Notes: generated by a model from the letters alone, not told the origin. A stretch of 64,000 bases of DNA from Streptomyces celluloflavus (GCA_000720995.1 JOEL01000033.1:1-64000); one strand, 5' to 3'; positions 33,575-43,222 are shown, numbered from the stretch's first letter. Made by a program: numbers and translations.

Positions 33575-33957
33575 GGGTGCGGATCTTCCACCGGCGGTCC
33601 CGGGCGGCCGACCGCGGTGCCCTGGCCCGTCGTTCGGCCGGTGGGCGGGAGAGCGGTGCGGTGGCTCCGGTCGGTGCGGTCAACGGCTACGCGGTGCTGG
33701 AGGCCGTGGCCGCGCTGCCCGTCAGTACCTGGCGATACCTCTGGGAGCCCGAAGAGGTGCGCCACCTCGGGCCGATGGCGCAGGACTGGCACGCTGCCTT
33801 CGGCTTCAACCAGGACGACACCACCATTCCCGTCGTCGACGGCCTCGGCGTCGCCCTGGTGTGCGTCCAGGCACTGCACCGCCGCGTGGAGGAGCTCACG
33901 GCCGAAGTGGATCGGCTGCGAGAAGCCGCGAGCGCGCACGCGCCCGACGCCGTGTGA
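33571..33957 (+). CDS. S74-type intramolecular-chaperone C-terminal part as a separate protein
   Basis: This is a 128-residue protein. After about 45 basic, low-complexity residues, NGYAVLEAVAALPVSTWRY, VRHLGPMAQDWHAAFGF and DDTTIPVVDGLGVALVCVQA follow. These match the body of S74/tail-fibre chaperone domains that normally continue directly from SDRxLK. The end is a coiled coil (LHRRVEELTAEVDRLREAAS). The GTG start overlaps the previous stop by 4 nt (GTGA). No signal peptide is visible, so the two halves may not share a compartment. Either the gene is split on purpose, or an old frameshift has been stabilised. Confidence 0.7.
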   Translation: MRVRIFHRRSRAADRGALARRSAGGRESGAVAPVGAVNGYAVLEAVAALPVSTWRYLWEPEEVRHLGPMAQDWHAAFGFNQDDTTIPVVDGLGVALVCVQALHRRVEELTAEVDRLREAASAHAPDAV

Positions 33958-34113
33958 CGACGCCGGATGGACTGCTGTAACGCTCCGGCGGTCGGAGGGC
34001 CGGACGGCCGGTGACCATGGGCGCGTCCCGGGCCGAGCGCGTCCCGCGGCCGCCGCCCACCCCCGAGAGGGAGCCCCGCGGAACACCCCTCGCGATCCAG
34101 AAGGCAGGACACC

Positions 34114-34842
34114 ATGACAAAGCGGGACACCTTGGCGCGGCGCGACACCGTGGCGGATCCGTCCGAGGCGGTGGATCAGCTGTCGCCGGTGGGTACGGGC
34201 GCGATCTGGCGGCTTCCGGTGACGGTCTGCCGCATCACCCAGTTCCTGGGTGAGCGGACGGCCGGCGCCCTACTGGAGCGCGCCATCGCCGCCGCCGGCG
34301 ACACGTCGAAGCCCTCCATGATTCGGGACCGGGAGGTGGCCCCCGACGTTCGCCGGTCCCGGTCGTGCCAGGACTTCGCCGCGCCTGAGTTGCTGGCGGC
34401 CATCGATGAGGTACTGGAGGCGGTCGAGCACACTCTGGGGGTCTCCTGCCGGTACACCGAACCCCACTACAGCCTCAACCTGCACAATGACGGCGACTTC
34501 TACCGGCCGCACCAGGACACCAGCGCCGAGTTCGCTCCCCGGCGTCTGCTCACATTCGTGTACTACCTGCATCGCACTCCCCGGCCTTTCAACGGGGGCG
34601 AGCTGCGGGTGTTCGACGCCGCCATGCCGCTGCACACCGGGACAACCGGAAAGTGGGCGGAGCGCACCTGGCGGGACTGGGCGCCCGAGCACGACAGCAT
34701 CGTGTTCTTCCGCCCCACCGCCTGGCACGAGGTACGGCCGGTCAGCTGCCCGAGCAAGCAGCGCGCGGACAGCCGCTTCGCCGTCAACGGCTGGCTGTGC
34801 AGCCCCGACCCCGCGCACCGCGGGAAGGACGCGAGCCGGTGA
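34114..34842 (+). CDS. 2-oxoglutarate/Fe(II) dioxygenase, prolyl-4-hydroxylase-like
   Basis: This is a 242-residue cupin-fold dioxygenase. The iron triad is His133 and Asp135 in FYRPHQDTS with His205 in TAWHEVRPV, and Arg221 (SRFAVNGWL) would hold 2-oxoglutarate. YSLNLHNDGDFY and RLLTFVYYLH frame the site, as in P4H-type enzymes and PKHD oxygenases. The N-terminal 40 residues are not conserved-looking. It lies 156 bp after the split S74-like pair on the same strand. A link, such as hydroxylating that secreted protein or a natural product, is speculation. The ATG is in a fair context. Confidence 0.85.
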   Translation: MTKRDTLARRDTVADPSEAVDQLSPVGTGAIWRLPVTVCRITQFLGERTAGALLERAIAAAGDTSKPSMIRDREVAPDVRRSRSCQDFAAPELLAAIDEVLEAVEHTLGVSCRYTEPHYSLNLHNDGDFYRPHQDTSAEFAPRRLLTFVYYLHRTPRPFNGGELRVFDAAMPLHTGTTGKWAERTWRDWAPEHDSIVFFRPTAWHEVRPVSCPSKQRADSRFAVNGWLCSPDPAHRGKDASR

Positions 34843-35056
34843 GACCCGTCGTCCCCGGTGCCGGCTGACGGGGAACTCATCCCCCGTCGGCCCGGCTCGT
34901 TCGAGGCGGGGTCACGTGAGCTCCGGGGACCGTGTGGACGTCCGACGTGCTGGGTTGGGTGACTCCGTCGCGCGTGGACACTCCGCGATCCCGGGACCGT
35001 TCCGCGTGGTGAGCCCGCTCCGGGCCGTCGGGGCGGGGCGCAGATAGAGTCGCGGG

Positions 35057-36079
35057 GTGAAGATCCCCCGCCTTCTGGACGGCCGGCTGAAGTTCCGCCA
35101 TCTGGTGCTCGTCGATGCGCTCTGCCGGCAGGGGAGTGTCGTCGGTGCCGCCGCGGAGCTGCATGTGACGCAGCCGGCGGCGACGCGCAGTCTGCACGAG
35201 CTGGAGGACATCCTCGGGGTTCCGCTGTTCGAACGCGGGCCCCGGGGGATCACCGCCACGGTCTTCGGGGAGGCGTTCACCGAGCATGCCCGTGCCGTGC
35301 TCGCCCAGTTGGCGCAGGCGGGCCGTCATGTGGTCGAGCTGGCCGACGCCGACCGCGGAACGGTGATCGTCGGCACGCACCTGGCCGGATCCAATGTGCT
35401 CCTCCCACGGGCCATCGCCGCGCTCAAGAAGGAACGCCCGTATCTGACGGTGGTCGTCCGGGAGGCGTCGCCCGAGGCGCTGCTGCTGGAGCTGGAGGCG
35501 GGCCGGGTCGACTTCATCGTCGGCCGGCTGACCGTCCCCTCCGACGAGCGGATCGTGCGCCGCAAGCTCTACGACGAGTCGGTCGAACTGGTGGTCCGGG
35601 CGTCGCACGCGCTCGCCGGGCGGCCGAATGTGGATCTCGCGGATCTGGCGGACTATCCGTGGATCCTGCCGGGGGCGGAGACCGCCCTGCGGCGGGAGAT
35701 CGAGGAGTTCTTCGCCCGGCACGGGATCGCGCTGCCGATGAACCGCGTCGAGACCACGTCGTTCCTGACGGTGCGGCAACTGCTGCTGGAGACCGATGTC
35801 GTCGCGGCGCTGCCCAGCCTGATCACCCGGGACGACACCCGGATCGCCCGCCTGTCGGTCCCGTTGGAGCCGATCGGGCACAGCGTCGGGCTGACCCTGC
35901 CGGCCGCCCGCACGCTGAGCCCGTCCGCCGAGGCCTTGATCCGGAGCCTTGAGGAGATCGCGGCCGGGATGGCGCCCCAGGACACGTCCGCGGACGTACC
36001 CGGAGAGGCCCCCGGAGGGGCGTCCGGGAACGCGGGCGGAGGTGCCTCCGGCGGGGATTCCGAAGGCACCTCCTGTTAG
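35057..36079 (+). CDS. LysR-family regulator, probable controller of the 3-hydroxyanthranilate operon
   Basis: This is a 340-residue LTTR. The winged HTH is at about 12-70 (LKFRHLVLVDALCRQGSVVG, AAELHVTQPAATRSLHELE). The co-inducer domain spans 95-300 (GTVIVGTHLAGSNVLLPRAI). The last 35 residues are a Gly/Pro/Glu-rich tail. The GTG start has only a weak GGGG upstream. Its stop lies 77 bp from the end of the convergent eight-gene catabolic operon. In this pathway regulators often respond to an aromatic intermediate; control of the operon is inferred from position. Confidence 0.9.
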   Translation: MKIPRLLDGRLKFRHLVLVDALCRQGSVVGAAAELHVTQPAATRSLHELEDILGVPLFERGPRGITATVFGEAFTEHARAVLAQLAQAGRHVVELADADRGTVIVGTHLAGSNVLLPRAIAALKKERPYLTVVVREASPEALLLELEAGRVDFIVGRLTVPSDERIVRRKLYDESVELVVRASHALAGRPNVDLADLADYPWILPGAETALRREIEEFFARHGIALPMNRVETTSFLTVRQLLLETDVVAALPSLITRDDTRIARLSVPLEPIGHSVGLTLPAARTLSPSAEALIRSLEEIAAGMAPQDTSADVPGEAPGGASGNAGGGASGGDSEGTSC

Positions 36080-36155
36080 ACCGCTGGCCCGCTGGCCCGC
36101 TGGCCTGATGGCCCGTTGGACCGGCCAAGGCGCCTGCCGTCAGCCCGGCGTACCG

Positions 36156-37157
36156 TCAGCTCCCGGCAAGGCCCAGGAAGCGTTCCGCGTTGCCGCGGGT
36201 GATCAGTTGGCGGCCGGTGTCGTCGAGGAACCGGCTCTTGCGGACGACGTCGCCGACCGGGCGTTCGCCCAGCGGATACGGGTAGTCGCTGCCCACCATC
36301 ACACGGTCCGCGCCGACCGTGTCGACCAGCAGCCGCAGGGCGCGGTCGTCGAAGACGACCGAGTCGACGTAGAAGCGGCCCAGGTAGTGCGAGGGCGGGA
36401 ACTCCGAGGTGCCGATGACGTCGTGGCGGCCGTGCCACGCGTTCTCCATCCGGCCGAGCCAGAAGGCGAACGATCCGCCGCCGTGGGCGAAGCAGATCTT
36501 CAGGCTCTCGTCGATCCGGTCGAAGACGCCGCCCAGGATCAGGGCGAGGATCGACAGATGGGTCTCGGCGGGCATCGCGGTGAGCCACTGCGCCATCCAG
36601 CGGTCGAGCCGCGGCGAACTGGCCATGTCCCACGGGTGCACGAACACCGGTACGTCCAGCGACGCGCAGTGCTGGAGGAAGGTGACCACGCCCTCGCTGT
36701 CGAGGTCGAGATCGCCTACGTGGTTGCCGATCTCGACGCCGCGGTGCCCGTTGGCGACGCACCTCTCCAGCTCACGGCAGGCCGCGTCGGGGTCCTGCAA
36801 CGGCACCTGGCAGAACGGGATGAGCCGGTCCGGCGCGGGCGCGACGATCTCCAGCGCGAGGTCGTTGAAGATCCGCGCGACCTTCGCCGCCTGCTCGCCG
36901 CTGCGCCCGTAGGTGAAGAACGCCGGCGTCGGGGAGACGACCTGGGTCTGTACGCCGTCGGCGTCCATGTCCCGCAGCCGTGTGCCGGCGTCCCAGCAGT
37001 CGGCCTGGATCCGGCGGAACTCCTTCGAGCCCATCATGATCATGGCTTCGGATTCGGACTCGATCCGCAGCCACGGCGCGTCGGGTCCGGCCTCGGCCCG
37101 CAGATCGGGCCAGCCGCGCGGCACATAGTGGGTGTGGATGTCGATCATGCGGTCCAC
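36156..37157 (-). CDS. 2-amino-3-carboxymuconate-6-semialdehyde decarboxylase (ACMSD)
   Basis: This is a 333-residue amidohydrolase-superfamily enzyme. It removes CO2 from the ring-opened product of 3-hydroxyanthranilate, diverting it from quinolinate. Zn ligands are visible in MIDIHTHYVP (HxH), VFVHPWDM and VGSDYPYPLG, with Arg/His residues in FAHGGGSFAFWLGR. The GTG at 37157 has GGAAAGG 6 nt upstream; an ATG 9 bp further in is possible. It is the last gene of the operon, 2 bp after the dioxygenase stop. The length matches bacterial ACMSD (NbaD). Confidence 0.93.
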   Translation of the reverse strand: MDRMIDIHTHYVPRGWPDLRAEAGPDAPWLRIESESEAMIMMGSKEFRRIQADCWDAGTRLRDMDADGVQTQVVSPTPAFFTYGRSGEQAAKVARIFNDLALEIVAPAPDRLIPFCQVPLQDPDAACRELERCVANGHRGVEIGNHVGDLDLDSEGVVTFLQHCASLDVPVFVHPWDMASSPRLDRWMAQWLTAMPAETHLSILALILGGVFDRIDESLKICFAHGGGSFAFWLGRMENAWHGRHDVIGTSEFPPSHYLGRFYVDSVVFDDRALRLLVDTVGADRVMVGSDYPYPLGERPVGDVVRKSRFLDDTGRQLITRGNAERFLGLAGS

Positions 37158-37159
37158 GG

Positions 37160-37681
37160 TCAGCCTTTCCCCGGATGCAGGGCGCCGCACTGGGGGCAGA
37201 CCCGCGCCTTCTCGTTCTCGTAGAACTCGGTGAAGACCGGCGGCAGGTCCTCGACGATGTCCCGGACCTGCAACTCGATCTCGTGGATCAGCGCGGCGCA
37301 GTCGAGGCAGTACCACTGGAACTTCTCCAGGGTGCCCTCTTCCCGGACCCGCTCGATGACCAGGCCGATCGATCCGGCGTCGGGCCGTTGCGGGGAGTGC
37401 GGGAGGTCACCGGGGAGCAGCCATGCCTGGCCCTCCCTGATGTGCACGGTCTGCGGTCCTTCCGCGGTCATGACGTTGACGTGCATATCGCCCTTGACCT
37501 GGTAGAACCACTCCTCGTACGGGTCGAGGTGGTAGTCGGTGCGCTGGTTGGGCCCGCCGACCACCTGGACGATGAAGTCCTTGCCCAGGAACATGGTCTT
37601 GTTGTTCACCGGGGGCTTGAGCAGGTGCTCGTTCTCGGTGATCCATCCCTGGAAATCGATGACCTGGGGAATGCCGGTCAT
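37160..37681 (-). CDS. 3-hydroxyanthranilate 3,4-dioxygenase
   Basis: This is a 173-residue cupin, an Fe(II) extradiol-type ring-cleaving enzyme (NbaC/HAAO). The iron ligands His51, Glu57 and His95 and the substrate residues Arg47 and Arg99 fall at the positions known from the bacterial enzyme. The C-terminal rubredoxin-like site has two CxxC pairs, CLDC and CPQC, found in bacterial and fungal forms. It makes 2-amino-3-carboxymuconate semialdehyde, the substrate of the next gene. Its ATG overlaps the RidA stop by 4 nt. Confidence 0.97.
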   Translation of the reverse strand: MTGIPQVIDFQGWITENEHLLKPPVNNKTMFLGKDFIVQVVGGPNQRTDYHLDPYEEWFYQVKGDMHVNVMTAEGPQTVHIREGQAWLLPGDLPHSPQRPDAGSIGLVIERVREEGTLEKFQWYCLDCAALIHEIELQVRDIVEDLPPVFTEFYENEKARVCPQCGALHPGKG

Positions 37682-38169
37682 GAGAGCACCTCCGTGCCGT
37701 TCGACGTGCGTGGCTGGTTGTTCCGCGGCAAATGGGCGATGGCCTGGATCTCGATCAGCAGGTGCGGGTGCGGCAGTTGGTGCACCGCGACGGTCGTCCG
37801 CGTCGGTCCCTGTTCGTCGAAGTACTCGCCGTAGACCTCGTTGTAGCCGCCGAAGTCGTTCATGGACACCAGATAGGTGGTGATCTGGGCGACGTCGGAG
37901 AGGTCCGCGCCCACCTCGGCGAGGATGCCCCGGATGTTCTCGATCACCGCGCGGGTCTGCGCCCGGATGTCGAGGCGGGTGGTGCCGAGTTCGTCGGCCT
38001 CGACGCCCACGAAGGTGTTGTCGGGCCGGCGCGAGCTGGTGCCGGAGACGAAGACCAGGTCGCCGACGACCTTCACATGCGGGAAGCGTCCGCGTGGCGT
38101 GGCCCGTCCCGCCAGTACCCGTGAACCGCTCGGTGTCCCCGTGCTGTCCGGTATCCCCGAAGCGCTCAT
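37678..38169 (-). CDS. RidA-family 2-aminomuconate deaminase
   Basis: This is a 163-residue YjgF/YER057c/RidA-type protein. In this pathway such proteins hydrolyse 2-aminomuconate to 4-oxalocrotonate plus ammonia (NbaF/AmnD-like). Family blocks are [59 protein letters not shown] and [20 protein letters not shown], with the Arg of PTRTTV and the late Glu that hold the carboxylate. The first 20 residues are an extra Ser/Gly-rich stretch. The start ATG at 38169 overlaps the previous stop by 1 nt; a longer frame exists but reads into the neighbour. Confidence 0.93.
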   Translation of the reverse strand: MSASGIPDSTGTPSGSRVLAGRATPRGRFPHVKVVGDLVFVSGTSSRRPDNTFVGVEADELGTTRLDIRAQTRAVIENIRGILAEVGADLSDVAQITTYLVSMNDFGGYNEVYGEYFDEQGPTRTTVAVHQLPHPHLLIEIQAIAHLPRNNQPRTSNGTEVLS

Positions 38170-38933
38170 CACAGTCCCTTCAACGTGACGGATCCGATGC
38201 CCGCCACCTCGCACGTGGTGACCCCGGCCGCCAGTGGCACCGCCGCCGTCGCCGCGCCCGCGAGCACCACCTGTCCGGCGCGCAGCGGGATGCGCCGGCG
38301 TCGGCACATGTCCAGCAGCGCGTGCAGCGCGTGGACGGGGTCGCCGAGGATGGCGGCGGTCGAGCCGACCGCCTCCGTCTCCCCGGTACGCAGCCGCACC
38401 GCCCGGTTGGCCACGCTCTCGACGGGGCGCCAGGGGCCGATGACGAAGCCTGCGGCCGAGGTGTTGTCCGCGACGACGTCGGTGTAGGTGAACCGGAAGT
38501 CCCGGTACCGCGAGTCGATGATCTCGATCGCCGGTGCCAGCGCGTCCACGCAGGACTCGATGTCCGTCAGGGGGTCGTCCAGGTCCACGTCACGGCAGAG
38601 CCGGTAGGCGACCTCGGGCTCCGCCTTCGGGTGGATGAAACGGGACAGGTCGACATCGTCGCCGTCCGCGATGCGCATCTCGTCGGTGAGCCGGCCGACG
38701 ATCACGTCGGAGACGCCCATCTGCGCCATCTTGGCCTTGCTGGTGAAGCCCAGCTTGACCCCCACGATCCGCTCGCCGCGCGCCTCCCGGCGCGCCAGCA
38801 GCGCCGCCTGGATCGCGTAGGCGTCGTCGATGCCGAACTCATGGGTGTCGGCGAGGCTCGGGGTGTCGGTCCGGGACGTCTGCGCCGTGTCCAGCCGCTC
38901 CGCGAGAACGCCGATGGTTTCTGCCGGGGTCAC
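38169..38933 (-). CDS. 4-oxalocrotonate decarboxylase (2-oxo-3-hexenedioate decarboxylase)
   Basis: This is a 254-residue enzyme of the fumarylacetoacetase/hydratase superfamily. It decarboxylates oxalocrotonate to 2-oxopent-4-enoate with Mg2+ (NbaG/DmpH/XylI). Metal-site blocks are [35 protein letters not shown] (Glu ligands) and [20 protein letters not shown]. It is paralogous to the hydratase at 40911 but lacks that enzyme's FQPDFGVL segment. The operon order beside the hydratase and the RidA-type deaminase supports decarboxylase rather than hydratase. It is coupled to the next gene by a 1-nt overlap and to the aldolase by 4 nt. Confidence 0.9.
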   Translation of the reverse strand: MTPAETIGVLAERLDTAQTSRTDTPSLADTHEFGIDDAYAIQAALLARREARGERIVGVKLGFTSKAKMAQMGVSDVIVGRLTDEMRIADGDDVDLSRFIHPKAEPEVAYRLCRDVDLDDPLTDIESCVDALAPAIEIIDSRYRDFRFTYTDVVADNTSAAGFVIGPWRPVESVANRAVRLRTGETEAVGSTAAILGDPVHALHALLDMCRRRRIPLRAGQVVLAGAATAAVPLAAGVTTCEVAGIGSVTLKGL

Positions 38934-39961
38934 TTGCCGCTCCCGTCGGTCGGGGCCGCGCCGCGCGCGGCCAGGTCCAGTGCGATGTCCACGATCAGGT
39001 CCTCCTGGCCGCCGACCATCTGGCGCCGGCCGGCCTCCAGCAGGATCTGCCGGGTGTCGAGCCCATAGCGTTCGGCGGCGCGTTCGGCGTGCAGCAGGAA
39101 GCTGGAGTAGACACCGGCGTAGCCGAGGGTGAGGGTCTCGCGGTCCACCTGCACCGGGCGGTTGCGCAGCGGGCGGACGATGTCGTCGGCGGCGTCCTGC
39201 AACGCGAACAGGTCGCAGCCGTGCTCCCAGCCCAGGAGGTCGGCGACCGCGATGAACGGCTCCGCCGGGCAGTTCCCGGCCCCGGCGCCCTGGCCCGCCA
39301 GCGCCACATCGACGCGGTACGCGCCGTGCTCCACGGCGGTCACGCTGTTGGCGACGGACAGGGAGAGGTTCTCGTGGGCGTGGATGCCGATCTCGGTGTC
39401 GTCGTCCAGCACCTGGCGGTAGGCGTCGACCCGCTCGGCCACGTCCCGCATCGTCAGGCGCCCGCCCGAGTCCGTGACGTACACGCAGTGGGCGCCGTAG
39501 GACTCCATCAGCGCCGCCTGCCGGGCGAGGTCACCGGGGGAGTTCAGATGGCTCATCATCAGGAATCCCGACACATCCATCCCGTTCTCCCGGGCCCAGG
39601 CGATGTGCTGCGCGCTGACGTCGGCCTCGGTGCAGTGGGTGGCGACGCGTACGCTCCACACGCCGAGGGCGTGCGCCCGGCGCAGATGCTCGATGGTGCC
39701 GATCCCGGGCAGCAGGAGGGTGGTCAGCTTCGCGTTCCGTACGCAGTCGGCGGCGGCCTCGATCCACTCCTCGTCGCTGTGCGCGCCGAAACCGTAGTTC
39801 GCGCTCGATCCGCCGAGGCCGTCACCGTGCGCGACCTCGATGGCCGCGACTCCGGCCCGGTCCAGCGCGGACACGATCCGGCGCACCTGGTCGACGGTGT
39901 ACATGTGCCCCATCGCATGCATGCCGTCGCGCAGGGTCACGTCCTGCACATAGATCTTCAT
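38930..39961 (-). CDS. 4-hydroxy-2-oxovalerate (HOA) aldolase
   Basis: This is a 343-residue DmpG-type metal-dependent aldolase. It splits 4-hydroxy-2-oxovalerate into pyruvate and acetaldehyde. [16 protein letters not shown] carries the catalytic Arg-Asp, and [15 protein letters not shown] the HxH metal ligands. The C-terminal communication domain ends with [20 protein letters not shown]. Acetaldehyde is normally channelled to the partner dehydrogenase, encoded just upstream with a 4-nt overlap (ATGA). The ATG at 39961 was chosen over one at 39973, which has no room for a ribosome-binding site. Confidence 0.95.
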   Translation of the reverse strand: MKIYVQDVTLRDGMHAMGHMYTVDQVRRIVSALDRAGVAAIEVAHGDGLGGSSANYGFGAHSDEEWIEAAADCVRNAKLTTLLLPGIGTIEHLRRAHALGVWSVRVATHCTEADVSAQHIAWARENGMDVSGFLMMSHLNSPGDLARQAALMESYGAHCVYVTDSGGRLTMRDVAERVDAYRQVLDDDTEIGIHAHENLSLSVANSVTAVEHGAYRVDVALAGQGAGAGNCPAEPFIAVADLLGWEHGCDLFALQDAADDIVRPLRNRPVQVDRETLTLGYAGVYSSFLLHAERAAERYGLDTRQILLEAGRRQMVGGQEDLIVDIALDLAARGAAPTDGSGK

Positions 39962-40914
39962 GCGTTCACCCATCCTCGGAGTGTGGCGATCTTCTCGGCG
40001 GTCCGGACCGCGGCGGAGGTCATGATGTCGAGGTTGCCGGCGTAGTCGGGCAGGTAGTGGCCCGCGCCGAGCACCTCCAGGAACACCGAGACCTTGACCC
40101 CGGTGAAGCGCCGTCCCAGGGCGGGGACGACGGTGTCCTCGACGGGGTCGAACTGCACGTCCTGCTTGAGCGAGTAGCCGGGTACGTACTCCTGGACGGC
40201 CGCGGCCATCTGCCGTACGGAGGCGGCGATCCGCTCCCGGTCCTCGGGCGTCAGGGCGCCCTCCACGAGGCACAGCACCGTGTCGCGCATGGCGATCGGG
40301 GGCTCGGCGGGGTTGAGCACGATGATGGCCTTGCCCACCGAGGCGCCGCCGACCACGCGGATCGCCTCGCTGGTGGTCTCGGTGAACTCGTCGATATTGG
40401 CCCGGGTGCCCGGCCCGGCCGACTTCGAGGAGATGGAGGCGACGATCTCGCCGTACGCCACCGGGGCGATCCGGGAGATCGCGGCGACGACGGGGATGGT
40501 GGCCTGGCCGCCGCACGTCACCATGTTGACGTCGGGGGCGGCCAGGTGCTCGTCCAGGTTGACCGACGGCACCACGAACGGACCCAGGGCCGCGGGGGTC
40601 AGATCGACCATCAGCTTCCCGTGCTCCCGCGCGATCTCGGCGTTGCGCACATGGGCCTTGGCGGAGGTCGCGTCGAAGATCACCTTGATGTCGGCGAACT
40701 CGGGCAGGCCGACGAGTCCGTCGATACCGCGGTGGGTGGTGGCGATCTTCAGCCGGGCGGCGCGGGCGAGCCCGTCGGAGTCCGGGTCGATGCCGACCAT
40801 CGCGCCCATGCGCAGCGTCTTCGACAGCCGCATCACCTTGATCATCAGGTCGGTTCCGATGTTGCCGGAGCCGATGACGGCGACCGGGATGGTGCCGGAT
40901 GCTGTGGAGCTCAC
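39958..40914 (-). CDS. Acetaldehyde dehydrogenase (acylating)
   Basis: This is a 318-residue DmpF/MhpF-type enzyme that converts acetaldehyde, NAD+ and CoA to acetyl-CoA. The Rossmann motif is [18 protein letters not shown] near the N-terminus. The catalytic Cys is in [34 protein letters not shown] and [20 protein letters not shown] are family signatures. The start is GTG 40914, with GAGGAGGAAACC upstream, overlapping the hydratase stop by 4 nt (GTGA). It forms the bifunctional complex with the following aldolase. Confidence 0.96.
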   Translation of the reverse strand: MSSTASGTIPVAVIGSGNIGTDLMIKVMRLSKTLRMGAMVGIDPDSDGLARAARLKIATTHRGIDGLVGLPEFADIKVIFDATSAKAHVRNAEIAREHGKLMVDLTPAALGPFVVPSVNLDEHLAAPDVNMVTCGGQATIPVVAAISRIAPVAYGEIVASISSKSAGPGTRANIDEFTETTSEAIRVVGGASVGKAIIVLNPAEPPIAMRDTVLCLVEGALTPEDRERIAASVRQMAAAVQEYVPGYSLKQDVQFDPVEDTVVPALGRRFTGVKVSVFLEVLGAGHYLPDYAGNLDIMTSAAVRTAEKIATLRGWVNA

Positions 40915-41750
40915 TTGGTTTCCTCCTCGATGGCTGCCTCGACCTCGCCCAGTCCGTCCAGTTCCAGCCGGAACCGCCCAGGTCCGGTGACCGGCACCAT
41001 CGGCCCGAGCGCCCCGGACATGACCACGTCGCCGGCCCGCAACGGCCGCTCCCGCCGGACCAGTTCGCGTGCCAGCCAGGCCACGGCGACGACCGGCGAC
41101 CCGAGACAGGCGTGCCCGGCGCCGAACGAGACCGGCTCGCCGTCCCGGCGGAGCGTCATACCGACCCGGGAGAGATCGCGCCCGGTCAGCGGGTACGGCG
41201 TGGTGCCCAGGACGACCGCGCCGCTGGAGGCGTTGTCCGCGACGGTGTCGGTGATGGACAGGTCCCAGTCCTCGATCCGGGAGTCGACGATCTCGATGGC
41301 GGGCAGCACGAACTCGGTGGCCCGCAGTACGTCCGCGACGTTCGCGCCGGGCCGGTCGAGATCGCGGCCGAGCACGAAGGCGATCTCGCCCTCGGCGCGC
41401 GGCTGGAGGAACCGGCGCAGCGGCACCGGCTCGGTGTGGGCGAACGTCAGGTCGTCGAAGAGCACCCCGAAGTCCGGCTGGAAGACGCCGAACTGCTGCT
41501 GCACGGCGGGTGCGGTGAGCCCGATCTTGGCGCCCACCCCCCGCGCTCCGGCGGCGGTCCTGGCCTCGGCGAGCCGCCGCTGCACCTCGTAGGCGGCGTC
41601 GATATCGGTGCCGCCCAGGAATTCCCGGACCGGTGCACACGGTGTCCCGGTGGCGGCGGCGGTGGTCAGCCGCGCCACGGCGGCGTCGATCCGCGCGGCG
41701 TGGGTGCCGGGGCGGCCGGTCGCGTCTGTCACATCAGGTGCATCGGTCAC
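40911..41750 (-). CDS. 2-oxopent-4-enoate hydratase
   Basis: This 279-residue hydratase (NbaH/DmpE/MhpD-like) adds water to 2-oxopent-4-enoate to give 4-hydroxy-2-oxovalerate. Blocks are [50 protein letters not shown] (metal Glu pair) and [20 protein letters not shown]. The GTG at 41750 overlaps the dehydrogenase stop by 4 nt (GTGA); an in-frame GTG at 41762 is the alternative. The N-terminal 25 residues are Thr/Asp-rich and variable. Confidence 0.92.
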   Translation of the reverse strand: MTDAPDVTDATGRPGTHAARIDAAVARLTTAAATGTPCAPVREFLGGTDIDAAYEVQRRLAEARTAAGARGVGAKIGLTAPAVQQQFGVFQPDFGVLFDDLTFAHTEPVPLRRFLQPRAEGEIAFVLGRDLDRPGANVADVLRATEFVLPAIEIVDSRIEDWDLSITDTVADNASSGAVVLGTTPYPLTGRDLSRVGMTLRRDGEPVSFGAGHACLGSPVVAVAWLARELVRRERPLRAGDVVMSGALGPMVPVTGPGRFRLELDGLGEVEAAIEEETK

Positions 41751-43222
41751 AGCTGTACGCACACATTCGTCGGCTCGGTGTAGAAGTGCAGCGAGGACGC
41801 GCCGCCCTCGCGGCCGATGCCGGAGAGCCCGACCCCGCCGAAGGGGGAGCGCAGATCACGCAGGAACCAGGTGTTGACCCAGGCCATGCCCACGTTCATC
41901 GCCTGCGCCACGCGGTGGCCACGGCGCAGGTCGTTGGTCCACACCGAGGCCGCGAGGCCGTAGTCGGTGTCGTTGGCGAGGGCGATCGCCTCCGCCTCGG
42001 TGTCGAAGGGGATGAGCGCGGCCACCGGGCCGAAGATCTCCTCGCGGACGGCACGGTCGGCGTTGGTCAGCCCGGTCCACAGCGTCGGCTCGATCCATGA
42101 ACCGCCGGCCAGTTCGGGCCCCAGCTGGGGTATGCCGCCACCTGTGAGCACCTTCGCGCCGGCCTGTTCGGCCAGTTCGAAGTAGCCGAGCACCTTGTTC
42201 CGGTGCTGCTGCGAGATCAGCGGGCCGGTCGTGGTCCGCTCGTCCGTCGGACGGTCCAGCCGGAGGCGCCGGGCGCGCTCGGCGAGGCCGTCGGCGATGT
42301 CGGCGAACACCGACCGCTGGACGTAGACCCGCTCGGTGCACAGGCACACCTGACCGGTGTTGGTGAAGACCGACTTGGTCAGCCCGGTGAGCGCCTCGTC
42401 GAGATCGACGTCGTCGAAGACGATGGCGGCGTTCTTCCCGCCGAGTTCGAACGACACGGGACGGACCCGGGGCGCGACGGTCTTCATGACGTGCGAACCG
42501 GTCGCCGACGACCCGGTGAAGGTCACGCCGTCGATCCCCGGGTGGGAGGTGAGGTACTCGCCCGCGGAGTCGCCCCCGAACCCGTGGACGACGTTGTACG
42601 CACCGGCGGGCAGCCCGACCTCGGCCAGTACCTCGGCCAGCAGGGTGGCGGTGGCGGGCGTCTCCTCGCTGGGCTTGACGACGATCGCGTTGCCGCAGGC
42701 CAGCGCCGGGGCGACCTTCCAGGTCAGCAGCAGGAGCGGCAGGTTCCACGGCACGATGACCGCGACCACGCCCAGCGGCTTGCGCACCGCGTAGTTGAGG
42801 GCCTGCCGGCCGCCCGCGAGGTCGGTGAGGAACGACTCCTGCCCCGCGGCGGCGACCACGTCGGCGAAGCTGCGGAAGTTCGCGACGGCGCGGGCGACGT
42901 CGAGTTCGCGCGCCTGGGTGACCGGTTTGCCGGTATCGGCGATCTCCGCGGCGACGAACTCCTCGAAGCGTTCCTCGATGCGGTCCGCGGCGCGGCGCAG
43001 CAGCGCGGCGCGCTCGCGCACCGGCGTCCTGGCCCACCCCTCGTCCAGGGCCCGCCGGGCCCCGGCCACGGCGCGGTCCACGAGGGAACTGTCTGCCTCG
43101 TGCACCCGGGCGAACACCAGCCCGGTGGCCGGATCGACCTTGTCGAAGCCACGGTCCTCATCGGGTTCTACGAACACTCCGTCAACGAAGTTGCGGATCC
43201 ACCGCCCAGTTTCTGCCGTCAT
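41747..43222 (-). CDS. 2-aminomuconate-6-semialdehyde dehydrogenase
   Basis: This is a 491-residue NAD-dependent aldehyde dehydrogenase (NbaE/AmnC-like), the first gene of the operon. NAD-binding and catalytic blocks are VIVPWNLPLLLLTWKVAPAL, TGSSATGSHV, SFELGGKNAAIVFDD (general-base Glu) and NTGQVCLCTERVYV (nucleophile Cys). It oxidises 2-aminomuconate semialdehyde, made spontaneously or by ACMSD, to 2-aminomuconate. The related 2-hydroxymuconate semialdehyde dehydrogenase is the alternative, but the ACMSD and deaminase genes favour the amino form. The start ATG at 43222 has GGGAG upstream. The divergent promoter region with the MHS transporter follows. Confidence 0.93.
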   Translation of the reverse strand: MTAETGRWIRNFVDGVFVEPDEDRGFDKVDPATGLVFARVHEADSSLVDRAVAGARRALDEGWARTPVRERAALLRRAADRIEERFEEFVAAEIADTGKPVTQARELDVARAVANFRSFADVVAAAGQESFLTDLAGGRQALNYAVRKPLGVVAVIVPWNLPLLLLTWKVAPALACGNAIVVKPSEETPATATLLAEVLAEVGLPAGAYNVVHGFGGDSAGEYLTSHPGIDGVTFTGSSATGSHVMKTVAPRVRPVSFELGGKNAAIVFDDVDLDEALTGLTKSVFTNTGQVCLCTERVYVQRSVFADIADGLAERARRLRLDRPTDERTTTGPLISQQHRNKVLGYFELAEQAGAKVLTGGGIPQLGPELAGGSWIEPTLWTGLTNADRAVREEIFGPVAALIPFDTEAEAIALANDTDYGLAASVWTNDLRRGHRVAQAMNVGMAWVNTWFLRDLRSPFGGVGLSGIGREGGASSLHFYTEPTNVCVQL

